Under the pieces are notes generated by a model, which was not told where the DNA came from, ran no database searches, and saw nothing but the letters and a program-made list of their open reading frames with translations. From NCBI RefSeq assembly GCF_006715145.1, contig NZ_VFMR01000001.1, positions 1,240,001-1,304,000 on the forward strand: a stretch of 64,000 bases of DNA. Direction: 5' to 3'. The translations under genes were made by a program, and so were the position numbers. The DNA is from Microbacterium sp. SLBN-146 (GTDB taxonomy: Bacteria; Actinomycetota; Actinomycetes; Actinomycetales; Microbacteriaceae). Shown in pieces: positions 1 to 7,465 of the stretch (positions are counted from its first letter, which is position 1; every line of letters starts with the position of its first letter).

Positions 1-810
1 GTCGATGTGATACGGCAGCTCGGGCTCGAAGGTCCCCTCGACCAGCGAGACGGGTCCGGACGTCTTGAGGATGCCCCAGGCTTCGGCATCGCGGTTCATC
101 GAGATGTCGAACCGGATCTTGGCGTTCGGGAACCCCTGCGTGTAGTGCGTCGAGCACACGAATTGCGTCGCGGGCTGGCCACCGGCATCCGGATCGCCCT
201 CGAAGACGGTGCACTCGCCGTAGTAGGTGCTGCCCGATTCATACACCCGCGTCGCGACCCAGAACCCCGACGGAGCGCCGAGCTGATCGATGCGGTACGC
301 CGTGCTCAGGTCGATGCCCGTCGAGCCCGACTCTCCGTAGGTGCCGAAGACGCTGTAGATGTCGTTCGCCGCCCCGGTCACCTGGGCGGGCAACGCCGAC
401 GGAGTGCCCCGCGTCGTGTTGCGTACATGGCCTTCAGCGAGCTCGAGGCGGTCGAGGTTGTAGCTGACCCAGATCCTGCCCGTCGACTGCGCAGCCGCGA
501 CGTCGTCCTCGGCTGCAGCGACGACCTCGTCTCTCGCGGCTTCCGTCTCAAGGGACTCTGGTGCTTGTTCGGGCACCTCTTCCGCGGGTGCCGCCGCCGC
601 GGGCGCGTCGTTCGCGGGCGTGTCCGGCGTCGGCTCTTCTGCAGCCGGAGTGTCGGGGGTGCCGGCTTCCGTCCCACCGGAAGCCCCTTCCGCGACGGGC
701 TCGGTCGTTGTCGTGTCGAGCACCGCAGCGGACGCTGCGACCCCTCCGCTCAGCGCAATGGTCGCAGCCATCGTGACTGCCCCCACCGTCAGCACTAGCT
801 TTCTCAACAT
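1..810 (-). CDS. Secreted protein, N-terminal part only (gene runs off the window)
   Basis: The frame stays open to the window edge, giving the first 270 residues. It starts MLRKLVLTV with a charged n-region, a hydrophobic core and Ala-rich cleavage area near residues 25-31, so export by Sec is likely. Residues about 33-95 are a low-complexity Ala/Pro/Glu/Thr linker. After that comes a more ordered domain with two cysteines (in YGECTV and FVCSTH) that could form a disulfide. A purine-rich AAAGGGAC lies upstream of the ATG. I recognise no family; the linker-plus-extracellular-domain layout suggests a cell-wall or secreted protein. C-terminal anchoring signals cannot be judged because the 3' end is missing. 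Confidence 0.7.
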   Translation of the reverse strand, partial: MLRKLVLTVGAVTMAATIALSGGVAASAAVLDTTTTEPVAEGASGGTEAGTPDTPAAEEPTPDTPANDAPAAAAPAEEVPEQAPESLETEAARDEVVAAAEDDVAAAQSTGRIWVSYNLDRLELAEGHVRNTTRGTPSALPAQVTGAANDIYSVFGTYGESGSTGIDLSTAYRIDQLGAPSGFWVATRVYESGSTYYGECTVFEGDPDAGGQPATQFVCSTHYTQGFPNAKIRFDISMNRDAEAWGILKTSGPVSLVEGTFEPELPYHID

Positions 811-966
811 CTCGTATCGTCCCTTTCGCGGCTGCACCACGCGGTCCGCGATTCGGATCTCGCACATGGCTCGCGCTGACGCGATTGCCGCTCTTCCATG
901 CTCGGAGGGCGCCGATCCAGCCACCATGGGCCTACGTCGCCTATCCGGCAGGCCCTGGTCGCGATC

Positions 967-1033
967 CTGAGGAGATCCGCGATTCTGAGGGCGGATGCCG
1001 CGTGAGCGACCTCACCCTCGCGGATCTCCTCAG
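967..1033 (+). repeat. Palindromic unit A1 (67 bp)
   Basis: Perfect 16-bp outer arms starting CTGAGGAGATCCGCGA, then a 3x3 internal mismatch, a 5-bp inner stem (TGAGG/CCTCA) and a 19-nt loop containing GGATGCC. A second unit with the same length and layout lies just after the next gene, in the same orientation. The rest of the surrounding 296-bp gene-free stretch (811-1106) shows nothing else I can name beyond room for divergent promoters. Confidence 0.85.
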
Positions 1034-1106
1034 AACCGCGGGGCCGCCGCGGCATCCCGGGACCTTCGACCCGCCACACCGACAGCGGAGGGTTCACGCT
1101 GGCGGT

Positions 1107-2006
1107 ATGTCCTCCTCGAGACCCGTCGCGGGGTTTCTCCTGCGCGTGACGATCGCGCATGTCGTCACGTACTTCGTGGTGGGCCTCATCGCGGCCGCCG
1201 TCATCGACTACGCCGACCTGTTCACCCAGCCCGTCATCCGGGATTTCATGCGCCCGTTCGGATCCGTCGCGGTGATCGTCGGTCCGCTTCTTCAAGTAGT
1301 GCGGGGCCTTCTCATCGCGGCGGTGCTGCTCCCCTTCCGCGCGGTGATCGCGGCGGGGCGAGGGTGGCTCTGGCTGTGGCTGCTGTTCCTCGGCATCGGG
1401 ATCCTCTCGACACCCGCAGCCGCGCCGGGTTCGTTGGAGGGCGCCGTCTACAGTCAGCTTCCCTGGTGGTATCACCTGCTCGGGATGCCGGAGATGCTCG
1501 TGCAGACGCTGGCGTTCAGCGCCCTCGTGCACCTCATTGCACGGCATCCGACGGGGGTGTTCGCGGCGCTGCCACCCGTGTTCGAACGGATCCTGCGTGC
1601 ACTCGTCGTCGCGTGCTTCTCGTTCATCGGCTACGCCGCCGTCTCGGTCGTCTTCGCGCTCGCCGTCGGGGCGCCGATCGGCGCGGCAGAGAATTTGTCG
1701 CCCGCGGTTCAGGGCATCTTCGTCCTGCCGTTCCTCGTGAACGGCGTCATCGCCTTCTTTGCGGCCGCTGAACATGCACCTCGCCGACGGCTCGCTGCGG
1801 CGGCGATCTCGTACGGAGCGGGGGCCATCAGCATCCTGAGCTACCAAGCGATCGTGTTCGGCAGCGCCGACCTCGTCTACGGACTCGTCGCACCCGTTCT
1901 CCCCGCCGTCATCCTGTGGCTCGTCACGGCGCACAGACGCGGTTCAGGGAGCGTCCCCACCGATGCGGACGTGGAAAGCGCCCAGCACGCCCGCCCGGCG
2001 CGCTGA
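1107..2006 (+). CDS. Integral membrane protein of unknown function
   Basis: A 299-residue protein that is hydrophobic for most of its length. I count about seven to eight likely membrane spans: near residues 10-30, 50-85 (two), 85-105, 115-150, 165-195, 205-225, 235-250 and 255-275, with a polar C-terminal tail ending HARPAR. No catalytic motif or family signature is recognisable. The ATG follows CTGGCGGT, a weak ribosome site; GTG starts further upstream would run through the A1 palindrome, so the ATG is preferred. The TGA stop lies inside the first bases of palindrome A2. The gene is bracketed by two A units in direct orientation and converges on the TMEM175-like gene, so it may be a separate accessory insertion. 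Confidence 0.75.
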   Translation: MSSSRPVAGFLLRVTIAHVVTYFVVGLIAAAVIDYADLFTQPVIRDFMRPFGSVAVIVGPLLQVVRGLLIAAVLLPFRAVIAAGRGWLWLWLLFLGIGILSTPAAAPGSLEGAVYSQLPWWYHLLGMPEMLVQTLAFSALVHLIARHPTGVFAALPPVFERILRALVVACFSFIGYAAVSVVFALAVGAPIGAAENLSPAVQGIFVLPFLVNGVIAFFAAAEHAPRRRLAAAAISYGAGAISILSYQAIVFGSADLVYGLVAPVLPAVILWLVTAHRRGSGSVPTDADVESAQHARPAR

Positions 2007-2069
2007 GGAGATCCGCAATTCTGAGGACGGATGCCGCGAAAAGCTCCTCAGCTTCGCGGATCTCCTCAG
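2003..2069 (+). repeat. Palindromic unit A2 (67 bp)
   Basis: Same length and same 16/3/5/19/5/3/16 arrangement as A1, with one A:C mismatch in the outer stem. The right arm TCGCGGATCTCCTCAGAA is identical to A1 and the loop keeps CGGATGCCGCG. Its second to fourth bases provide the TGA stop of the preceding membrane-protein gene. Confidence 0.85.
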
Positions 2070-2074
2070 AATCG

Positions 2075-2755
2075 CTACGCGCGTCGCGCGCGAGGTGCGC
2101 CGATTCCCAGCATCCGTGCGAAGAGCGCGTGCAGCGGCGACACCAGCACCATGAGGAAGAGCGCCGAATATCCGATCGCCGGGACAGCGATGGCAACGAC
2201 GAGCGCCACCAGGAACATGACGGTCGTGAGGACGTCGGCGAGGAGGCCTCGGCGCATTCCCCGGTCGGGGATCCGGTGAAGGCTCGGGTGCGCGCGCAGG
2301 TACAGGCGCGCGGCGCCCAGCGTGATGCAGGTGAGCGCCATCGTACCGATGTAGATGATCAACTGGAGATCGTCCTGCGCCACCTGGCCGGTGAGGGCGG
2401 TGGCGACGGGGAGCCAGGCGATCGTCAGCATCCACGCGACGGTGATCCACAGCAGCGTGTCGGTGACGCGTTCCACGAGCGCGAAGAGCCGGTGGTGGCT
2501 GATCCAGAAGTTCGCGATCAGAGCGAAGCTCAAGACGAACAGCAGGATCGAGTCGAGGTTGCCCGAGAGCCAGTCCCACGTCGAGTCACCCGCGCTCGAC
2601 GCGTCGCCGATCGTATTGATCAGAGGCAGGACGAGCAGCGTCATGGCGATCGCGACGACGGCGTCGGTGAAGGATTTCAGCCGTTCGGCCTTCACCGGCG
2701 TGTGACCGTCGACCTCGGCATCCGTCGTGTCGGTCTCGTCCTTCGGTGCGGCCAC
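2075..2755 (-). CDS. TMEM175-family (DUF1211) potassium channel
   Basis: Bacterial TMEM175 proteins are small potassium-selective channels of the cytoplasmic membrane with a pore-lining first helix. This 226-residue protein has about six membrane segments. The family hallmark near the start of the first helix, R-x-x-x-F-[ST]-D, is seen at residues 25-31 as RLKSFTD followed by AVVAIAMTLLVL; family members usually have FSD. The GTG start is supported by GAGGGG eight bases upstream. An acidic N-terminus (residues 6-24) precedes the channel. The gene stands alone and converges on the upstream membrane-protein gene. Family assignment is firm; ion selectivity is inferred from the family. Confidence 0.85.
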   Translation of the reverse strand: MAAPKDETDTTDAEVDGHTPVKAERLKSFTDAVVAIAMTLLVLPLINTIGDASSAGDSTWDWLSGNLDSILLFVLSFALIANFWISHHRLFALVERVTDTLLWITVAWMLTIAWLPVATALTGQVAQDDLQLIIYIGTMALTCITLGAARLYLRAHPSLHRIPDRGMRRGLLADVLTTVMFLVALVVAIAVPAIGYSALFLMVLVSPLHALFARMLGIGAPRARRA

Positions 2756-2894
2756 TGAGACATCCCCTCACTACAGGCGTCTTGCCCGCGTGGGATCAGT
2801 CTGGCGTGCTCCTCCGCTCTCCGCCCGGATCGCACTGCAACCCGATCGGTTGGGGGGCGGCGGCGCTCGGAGAGTCCGAACGCCGCCGGGCGCC

Positions 2895-3680
2895 TCAGTA
2901 CTTGGCCGACTGCCCACCATCGATCGGGATGACCGTTGCGTTCACGTACGACGCGTCGTCGGACAGGAGAAAGGCGACGACGGCCGCGATCTCGGGGGCC
3001 TCTCCGTAGCGCTTCGTGGGGTTCGCCTGGATGAACTGCTCGGCGGCCTGGCGCGGGTTCTCGGCGTCGAGCTGCTTCATCGAGTTCTCCACCATCGGGG
3101 TCCAGATCGCTCCGGGAGCGATGGCGTTGACGCGCACACCGAACTCGCCGTACTCCACTGCGGAGTTGCGGGTGAGGCCCACGACGCCGTGCTTCGCAGC
3201 CGCGTAGCCCGACTGGCGTCCGATTCCGCGGATCCCGCCGACGCTCGCGGTGTTCACGACGGTGCCGCTGCCCTGCTCGCGCATGACCTTCAGAACCTTC
3301 TCGAGTCCGAGAAACACGCCCCGCAGGTTGATCGAGACGACCCGGTCGAACTCGTCGGCCGAGAAGTCCTCCGTGAGGTTCTGTCGGCCTTCGATGCCGG
3401 CGTTGTTGAAGAACCCGTCGATGCGGCCGAAGTTCGAGAGCGTCTCATCGACGTAGCGCTGAGTGCCGTCTTCGCTCGAGACGTCGGCGACGACGGTCAG
3501 GAGCGTGGCCTCGGGTGCGGCCTCGCGAACGGCATCCACCGTGGCCTGGAGCCCGGCTTCGGACACATCGACGAGCGACAGGTTCGCACCTTCGGAAGCC
3601 AACCGGACCGCCGTCGCTCGGCCGAGGCCGGAACCGGCTCCCGTGATGAGGACAGTGCGGTCAGTGAATCGTGCAGTCAT
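2895..3680 (-). CDS. lvr: Short-chain dehydrogenase, levodione reductase-like
   Basis: A 261-residue classical SDR. It shows the cofactor motif TGAGSGLG (residues 13-20), NNAG (92-95) and the catalytic Ser146, Tyr159 and Lys163 (YAAAK). The sequence closely resembles, from memory, the NAD(H)-dependent levodione reductase of Leifsonia/Corynebacterium aquaticum, including the stretches GIEG, SVGGIRGIG and VENSMKQLD, so a role in reducing cyclic diketones or oxidising cyclic alcohols is plausible. The physiological substrate is unknown. I chose the ATG preceded by AAAGGCGAGAG rather than one 33 bases upstream. The gene is monocistronic, downstream of the CPBP protease gene by about 120 bp, and ends before an uneventful 139-bp gap. 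Confidence 0.85.
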   Translation of the reverse strand: MTARFTDRTVLITGAGSGLGRATAVRLASEGANLSLVDVSEAGLQATVDAVREAAPEATLLTVVADVSSEDGTQRYVDETLSNFGRIDGFFNNAGIEGRQNLTEDFSADEFDRVVSINLRGVFLGLEKVLKVMREQGSGTVVNTASVGGIRGIGRQSGYAAAKHGVVGLTRNSAVEYGEFGVRVNAIAPGAIWTPMVENSMKQLDAENPRQAAEQFIQANPTKRYGEAPEIAAVVAFLLSDDASYVNATVIPIDGGQSAKY

Positions 3681-3803
3681 ATCTCTCGCCTTTCGTATCG
3701 AGACACCCAGCACGTTCAGCTCATGACCGGATGCCTCATCTCTGTGCTTCCTCCAGAGGGCAACGACACGGGCCTGCGACGAATTCCGATGCGGAAGCGT
3801 ATC

Positions 3804-4613
3804 TCAGCGCGCAGCGACCCGCAGCGCCGGGATCCTCTCGTCCGCTCCGCGAATAACGAAGGCGACGCTCACGAGCGCGAGCACGATGGCAGCGATCTCG
3901 ATGACGCCACCGAGGGCGAAGAAGGGGCCGGGCGTGCCGCGTCCGAGGGCGAAGGTCGAGAAGTCCCACAGGCCGTGGAGGACCATGGCCCAGATCAGGC
4001 TGCCCGTGACGCGGCGCAGGATGTAGAAGATCGTTCCGGCGCCGAAGGCCAGCGCGACCTGTTGCACGGTGGAGCCGATCGGTGCACCGCTGAGTGCGTT
4101 GACCAAGTGCATGATTCCGAACAACGCGGAGGTGAGGAACCAGACCCATACCTCGGACAGTCGGTTCCGCAAGCCGACGAGCAGGAGGCCACGAGTGGCC
4201 AGTTCTTCCGTGAAGCCGACGAGCAGCAGAACGACGGATGCCGCGAGGAAGGCCGCGTCGTAAGAGCTCCAGTCGACCGAGGCGAGGTTCACGATCAGAG
4301 CGACACCCATGATCGCCGGTGCGATGATCGGCCACTTGTGCCCTGACCGGTGGCGGTCGAACAGGGCAGGGCGCCACCAGCCGAGCAGAGTCGTGGTGAT
4401 CGCGAGGAGGATGGCCCCGGCGATCAGTGAAAGGCCCGCGCCGAGGAAGAGGTTGCTTCCGCTCTCGCCGAGGTCGGTGTAGGGAATCCCCGTGAGTTGC
4501 TGCACGGTGAAGACCACAGCAACGTAGGCGAGGTAGATGACGATGCCGATCCACACGCGGGGCTGGACACGGTACTGATCCGCGGGGGTCGTCGTCATTC
4601 GCGGGGTCTCCAT
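3804..4613 (-). CDS. CPBP-family intramembrane glutamic endopeptidase
   Basis: A 269-residue polytopic protein with the three hallmarks of the CPBP/Rce1 (Abi) family: EELATR (Glu136, Glu137, Arg141), FGIMH (Phe165, His169) and HGLWD (His213, Asp217). These residues form the glutamate-based active site inside the membrane in characterised relatives. Bacterial members are linked to bacteriocin self-immunity or membrane-protein processing; which applies here cannot be read from sequence. The preferred ATG follows AAGGATGAGG and lies 5 bp after the stop of the upstream gene; ATGs 15 bp to either side are possible. Tight spacing suggests cotranscription with the preceding gene. Confidence 0.82.
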   Translation of the reverse strand: METPRMTTTPADQYRVQPRVWIGIVIYLAYVAVVFTVQQLTGIPYTDLGESGSNLFLGAGLSLIAGAILLAITTTLLGWWRPALFDRHRSGHKWPIIAPAIMGVALIVNLASVDWSSYDAAFLAASVVLLLVGFTEELATRGLLLVGLRNRLSEVWVWFLTSALFGIMHLVNALSGAPIGSTVQQVALAFGAGTIFYILRRVTGSLIWAMVLHGLWDFSTFALGRGTPGPFFALGGVIEIAAIVLALVSVAFVIRGADERIPALRVAAR

Positions 4614-4617
4614 GCCG

Positions 4618-5130
4618 TCACGCCTCATCCTTTTCGGTGTCCTCGGCGGGGGTGTCGTGGGCCTCCACTTCGCCGAGGAGATCCTTCAAACCGAGCCCGC
4701 CGACAGCCTGCGCCTCGACCTCGAGAGTGGTTCCCGTCGTCGTGTCGGTCAGCCCGATCACCTGAACCGTGCCGCGACGACGCTTCGTGACCTCAAGGTT
4801 CGCGCGTTCGATGTGGGCGACGGGGTGGAGGTTCTTCCAGCCGCCGACGAGCCCTGTGCTCCGTCGTCCGAGCACGTAGAGTCGCGCGGGGGAGAGGGCG
4901 AGCACGAGGGACGGATAGCTCCCCTTCGACGCCGCGTTCACCCGCTCACCGATCATTCCGCCGGCAACGCCCCATGCCATGGTGTTGCTGCCGCCGCCCG
5001 CGACGCCGGCGGCAGCCCCGAGCACCCCGGCGAACGTCGAACCTCGGGGCATCACGACGGCGACATCGACGATCTCGTCATCGGGAATCGCTGCTTGGGC
5101 GCCCTCGCGCGCGTGCTCTTCTCTGGACAT
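4618..5130 (-). CDS. Conserved hypothetical protein, possibly PH-like
   Basis: A 170-residue protein. The N-terminal 30 residues are acidic. A Gly/Ala-rich segment at about residues 40-75 (GVLGAAAGVAGGG) could insert in or lie along the membrane. The C-terminal half is strand-rich, with charged turns (ITKRRRGTVQVIGLTD-like pattern around residues 120-140), as in small PH-like proteins, but I cannot assign a family with confidence. The ATG follows GAGGGGAAG. It is divergent from the MarR-like gene and closely precedes the CPBP protease gene, with which it probably forms a two-gene operon. Confidence 0.7.
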   Translation of the reverse strand: MSREEHAREGAQAAIPDDEIVDVAVVMPRGSTFAGVLGAAAGVAGGGSNTMAWGVAGGMIGERVNAASKGSYPSLVLALSPARLYVLGRRSTGLVGGWKNLHPVAHIERANLEVTKRRRGTVQVIGLTDTTTGTTLEVEAQAVGGLGLKDLLGEVEAHDTPAEDTEKDEA

Positions 5131-5313
5131 CGGTGACTTCCCCTCGGATCGGCCGACAACCGGGGTGGTCGGACTGTGCTTGGCCCGACAATACTGGAGA
5201 TCGAGACACTTCTGAGCAACTTCGAAGGAACGCGGCAGAGAACTTTTCACGGTGTCTCCCCGCCCGCGTAGTTCGAGCCGGCCGCCTGCTTGAATGAACG
5301 GGGGCGAGATCAC

Positions 5314-6180
5314 GTGGACGCGATGGCACAGGCGCGGGCGATGGAGTTTCTTGGGCGCTTCAACGACGATCTGACGCGTGTTTTCGACGAGGCGCTGGGC
5401 ACGCAGTGGGCCGAGATCGAGGAGATGACGGCGATCAGCGCGGTGGCGTCCCTTCCCGCGGTGACAACGCGCGAGCTGGCCGAGCTCGCCCGCGTGAATC
5501 GACGGGCGGTCTCGCGCATGGTCGCTCGAATGAGCGCGGACGGCCTGGTGTCGTGCCGCCCCTCCGATCTGGACAGGCGTGCGGTCGCCCTCTCGTTGAC
5601 CGATCTCGGTGCACGACGCGCGAGGGTGCTGGAGGTCTCGATCATCGAGTTCTTCCGAGACAACAAGGCCATCGCGCTGGAGATCAGTGCGGGATTGGGG
5701 TCGAATCGCTTCGCGCCCGCGACGTCCGCGTCAGCCGAGCCCATGGAGCTCCTGAGAAGAGTGTGTGAGGCCGGCGTCTCTCTCGTGCGCTTCATGCCCG
5801 ATGCGGCGAGTCAAGGTCGGCTCGCCGCGCGGCAGCGAGCAGCCCTCGTGCAGGTCGTGACAGGCGGGCGCGTCCGACCGGGTGATCTGACTTCCTCTCT
5901 CGGCGTATCCCGGGGCGGAGTGGCGTACATCGTCGACCAGCTCTGCGCCAAGGGATACGTGGTCCGCCGCCGGGGCGCACTGGCGGAAGACCGCCGTGCC
6001 GTCATCCTCGAGGCGACGGATGCCGGCGCGGCAGCCGTTCACGCGGTCATGAGTGGCATCCATGAGCAGCGCGAGATGCTCGCCGACCTCTTCTTCGAGA
6101 TTGCGCAGTGGCGCCCGGACACGGTCGGCGCGGAGCGGGCCTCGGAGGCGTTCAGCGAGTCGGCCGCCCGGCATTCCTGA
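5314..6180 (+). CDS. Transcriptional regulator with two MarR-like winged-helix domains
   Basis: A 288-residue protein, about twice the usual MarR length. The first winged helix spans roughly residues 30-115: AVTTRELAELARVNRRAVSR, then a wing with DLDRRAVALSLT. The second spans about 180-265: RPGDLTSSLGVSRGGVAYIV, followed by a wing with AEDRRAVILEATDAG. Both carry the D-x-R-R-A wing signature of MarR proteins, so one chain may imitate a MarR dimer. The GTG start is preceded by GGGGGCGAG; an ATG nine bases later is possible. It is divergent from the hypothetical gene/CPBP pair and overlaps the convergent AhpD-like gene by 29 bp, making both candidates for its regulation. Confidence 0.8.
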   Translation: MDAMAQARAMEFLGRFNDDLTRVFDEALGTQWAEIEEMTAISAVASLPAVTTRELAELARVNRRAVSRMVARMSADGLVSCRPSDLDRRAVALSLTDLGARRARVLEVSIIEFFRDNKAIALEISAGLGSNRFAPATSASAEPMELLRRVCEAGVSLVRFMPDAASQGRLAARQRAALVQVVTGGRVRPGDLTSSLGVSRGGVAYIVDQLCAKGYVVRRRGALAEDRRAVILEATDAGAAAVHAVMSGIHEQREMLADLFFEIAQWRPDTVGAERASEAFSESAARHS

Positions 6181-6736
6181 GCAGGTCGGCCGTCGCTTCG
6201 TCGAGTCGAGGTACCTCATCCACGGGGACGGCGAGTGCCTGCAATGCGCGGCTGAGATAGTTCCGCACGGATGCAGCAAGCGTGATGTCGACGATCTGCC
6301 GGTCCGAGAAACCCACCTCACGCAGCGCCGCGCTGTCGTCGTCCGTCATCGACGCGGAGTCGGTCGAGAGTCGGTAGGCATAGTCGAACACGGCGATATC
6401 CGTTGCCGGCAGCACTCCTTCCGCCTCACCGTTCAGCAGCAGCCTCAGCTGGTCGGCGTCGAGTATTCCGGAGTCGAGCGTCTTGCGGCCGTGGGCGAGC
6501 AGGCAGTGTCGCGATGCCAGGCCCTGGGCCGCGCCGAGAGTGGCCATCTCGTAGGTGCGGAGTCCGATCGAGGGGACGATCGTGCGCACGAGTGCCTCGA
6601 AGGCGAGGTACGCCTCGGGGTTGACGGCCATCGCGCGGGTGTGGGCGAAGACGAATCCGTCGGCGGCGAGATCGTCGGCGTAGATCTCCGCGACGAGGCC
6701 CTCGGCGGTGTCGGGCGATGGGGTGGCGATGATCAC
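6152..6736 (-). CDS. Carboxymuconolactone decarboxylase / AhpD-like peroxidase-related protein
   Basis: A 194-residue mostly helical protein of the AhpD/CMD superfamily. The active-site region reads SRHCLLAHG, with Cys78 and His82; the second cysteine of a CxxC AhpD pair is absent, which matches the 'peroxidase-related' subgroup. Members act on peroxides or small carboxylates, but this one's substrate is unknown. The GTG start is chosen because GGAGGAGG lies just upstream; a longer GTG frame would begin near the tRNA terminator and add a low-quality N-terminus. Its 3' end overlaps the convergent MarR-like gene. Confidence 0.8.
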   Translation of the reverse strand: MIIATPSPDTAEGLVAEIYADDLAADGFVFAHTRAMAVNPEAYLAFEALVRTIVPSIGLRTYEMATLGAAQGLASRHCLLAHGRKTLDSGILDADQLRLLLNGEAEGVLPATDIAVFDYAYRLSTDSASMTDDDSAALREVGFSDRQIVDITLAASVRNYLSRALQALAVPVDEVPRLDEATADLLRNAGRPTR

Positions 6737-6855
6737 GGCATCCTCCTCCGAGGCGGTATGCGGGGATGCCGCACACCTTAGGGCCACCGCGGAGGAAAAG
6801 CGATACGCGCGAGATGACCCGGCACAGGATGGTGTGCCTCTCACCAGGGCAAAGC

Positions 6856-6890
6856 AAAACCCCCGCCATGTAGAAGCTAGGCGAGGGTTT
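6856..6890 (-). terminator. Terminator of the tRNA-Phe transcript
   Basis: Read on the minus strand, AACCCTCGCC pairs with GGCGGGGGTT across a 15-nt loop and is followed by TTGC. It lies 28 bp after the tRNA-Phe 3' end. Confidence 0.7.
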
Positions 6891-6917
6891 CTGGGATGAC
6901 TGTAACGGTCATCCTTG

Positions 6918-6990
6918 TGGCTCCGACGGGCGTCGATCCCGTGACCTCACGATTTTCAGTCGTGCGCTCTACCAACTGAGCTACAGAGCC
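6918..6990 (-). tRNA. tRNA-Phe (GAA)
   Basis: 73 nt with a complete cloverleaf. The acceptor GGCTCTG pairs with CGGAGCC, the anticodon loop is CTGAAAA with anticodon GAA, and the T arm carries GGATCGA. CCA is not encoded. It is the last gene of a Glu-Asp-Phe cluster. Confidence 0.96.
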
Positions 6991-7024
6991 GCACGGCGTC
7001 CGAAGATGCCGTGTCCTAGACGAA

Positions 7025-7044
7025 AGCCCCTCCGAGAAGGGGCT
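7025..7044 (-). terminator. Hairpin terminator between tRNA-Asp and tRNA-Phe
   Basis: A 7-bp stem AGCCCCT/AGGGGCT with a 6-nt loop, followed on the minus strand by TTTCG. It would end or process the tRNA-Asp transcript, allowing tRNA-Phe a separate promoter. Confidence 0.6.
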
Positions 7045-7055
7045 GTCGCTCGGAG

Positions 7056-7129
7056 CGACCCTGACGGGACTTGAACCCGCGACCTCCGCCGTGACAGGGC
7101 GGCACGCTAACCAACTGCGCTACAGGGCC
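7056..7129 (-). tRNA. tRNA-Asp (GTC)
   Basis: 74 nt. The acceptor GGCCCTG pairs with CAGGGTC (one G:T), the anticodon stem is CCGCC/GGCGG with loop CTGTCAC and anticodon GTC, the T loop is GTTCAAG and the discriminator base is G. Confidence 0.96.
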
Positions 7130-7158
7130 ATGCGTATTCAGTTATGTGTGCGGAGTGG

Positions 7159-7231
7159 TGACCCCAACGGGATTCGAACCCGTGCTACCGCCGTGAAAGG
7201 GCGGCGTCCTAGGCCGCTAAACGATGGGGCC
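7159..7231 (-). tRNA. tRNA-Glu (TTC)
   Basis: 73 nt. The acceptor GGCCCCA pairs with TGGGGTC (one G:T), the anticodon loop is CTTTCAC with anticodon TTC and the T loop is GTTCGAA. It is the first gene of the three-tRNA cluster. Confidence 0.96.
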
Positions 7232-7405
7232 GAGTGAACCCGCGGGCCGAGACCCGGCGCTCACGCTTACCGACGCTCAAGCATACGAGATCCCCGACCA
7301 ATGTGCCAATCGAGGGCGCGGCGGCGGGGAAAGCGGCATCCGTCGAGACAAACTGGCGGGTGCGCCGACGAGCCGCGGCGGGCAGACTGAATGTACGGAT
7401 ACCCG

Positions 7406-7433
7406 TTGCGCATGTGAAGCATGTTGCTAGTGT
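7406..7433 (+). promoter_or_regulatory. Putative promoter of the M23 peptidase gene
   Basis: TTGCGC and TAGTGT are spaced by 16 bp, placing a start point about 25 bp before the GTG codon. The remainder of the 234-bp gap up to the tRNA-Glu gene has no feature I can name. Confidence 0.35.
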
Positions 7434-7465
7434 GAACAGGGTTGAGTACGCGACAGGAGACTGAA

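Noticed and set aside
7302..7399. A possible third family C unit ending in GCAGACTGAATG before the M23 gene
   Set aside because: Only the right arm matches; there is no left arm at the 98-bp position and no CCCGCGGA in the middle, so chance or a decayed remnant cannot be told apart.
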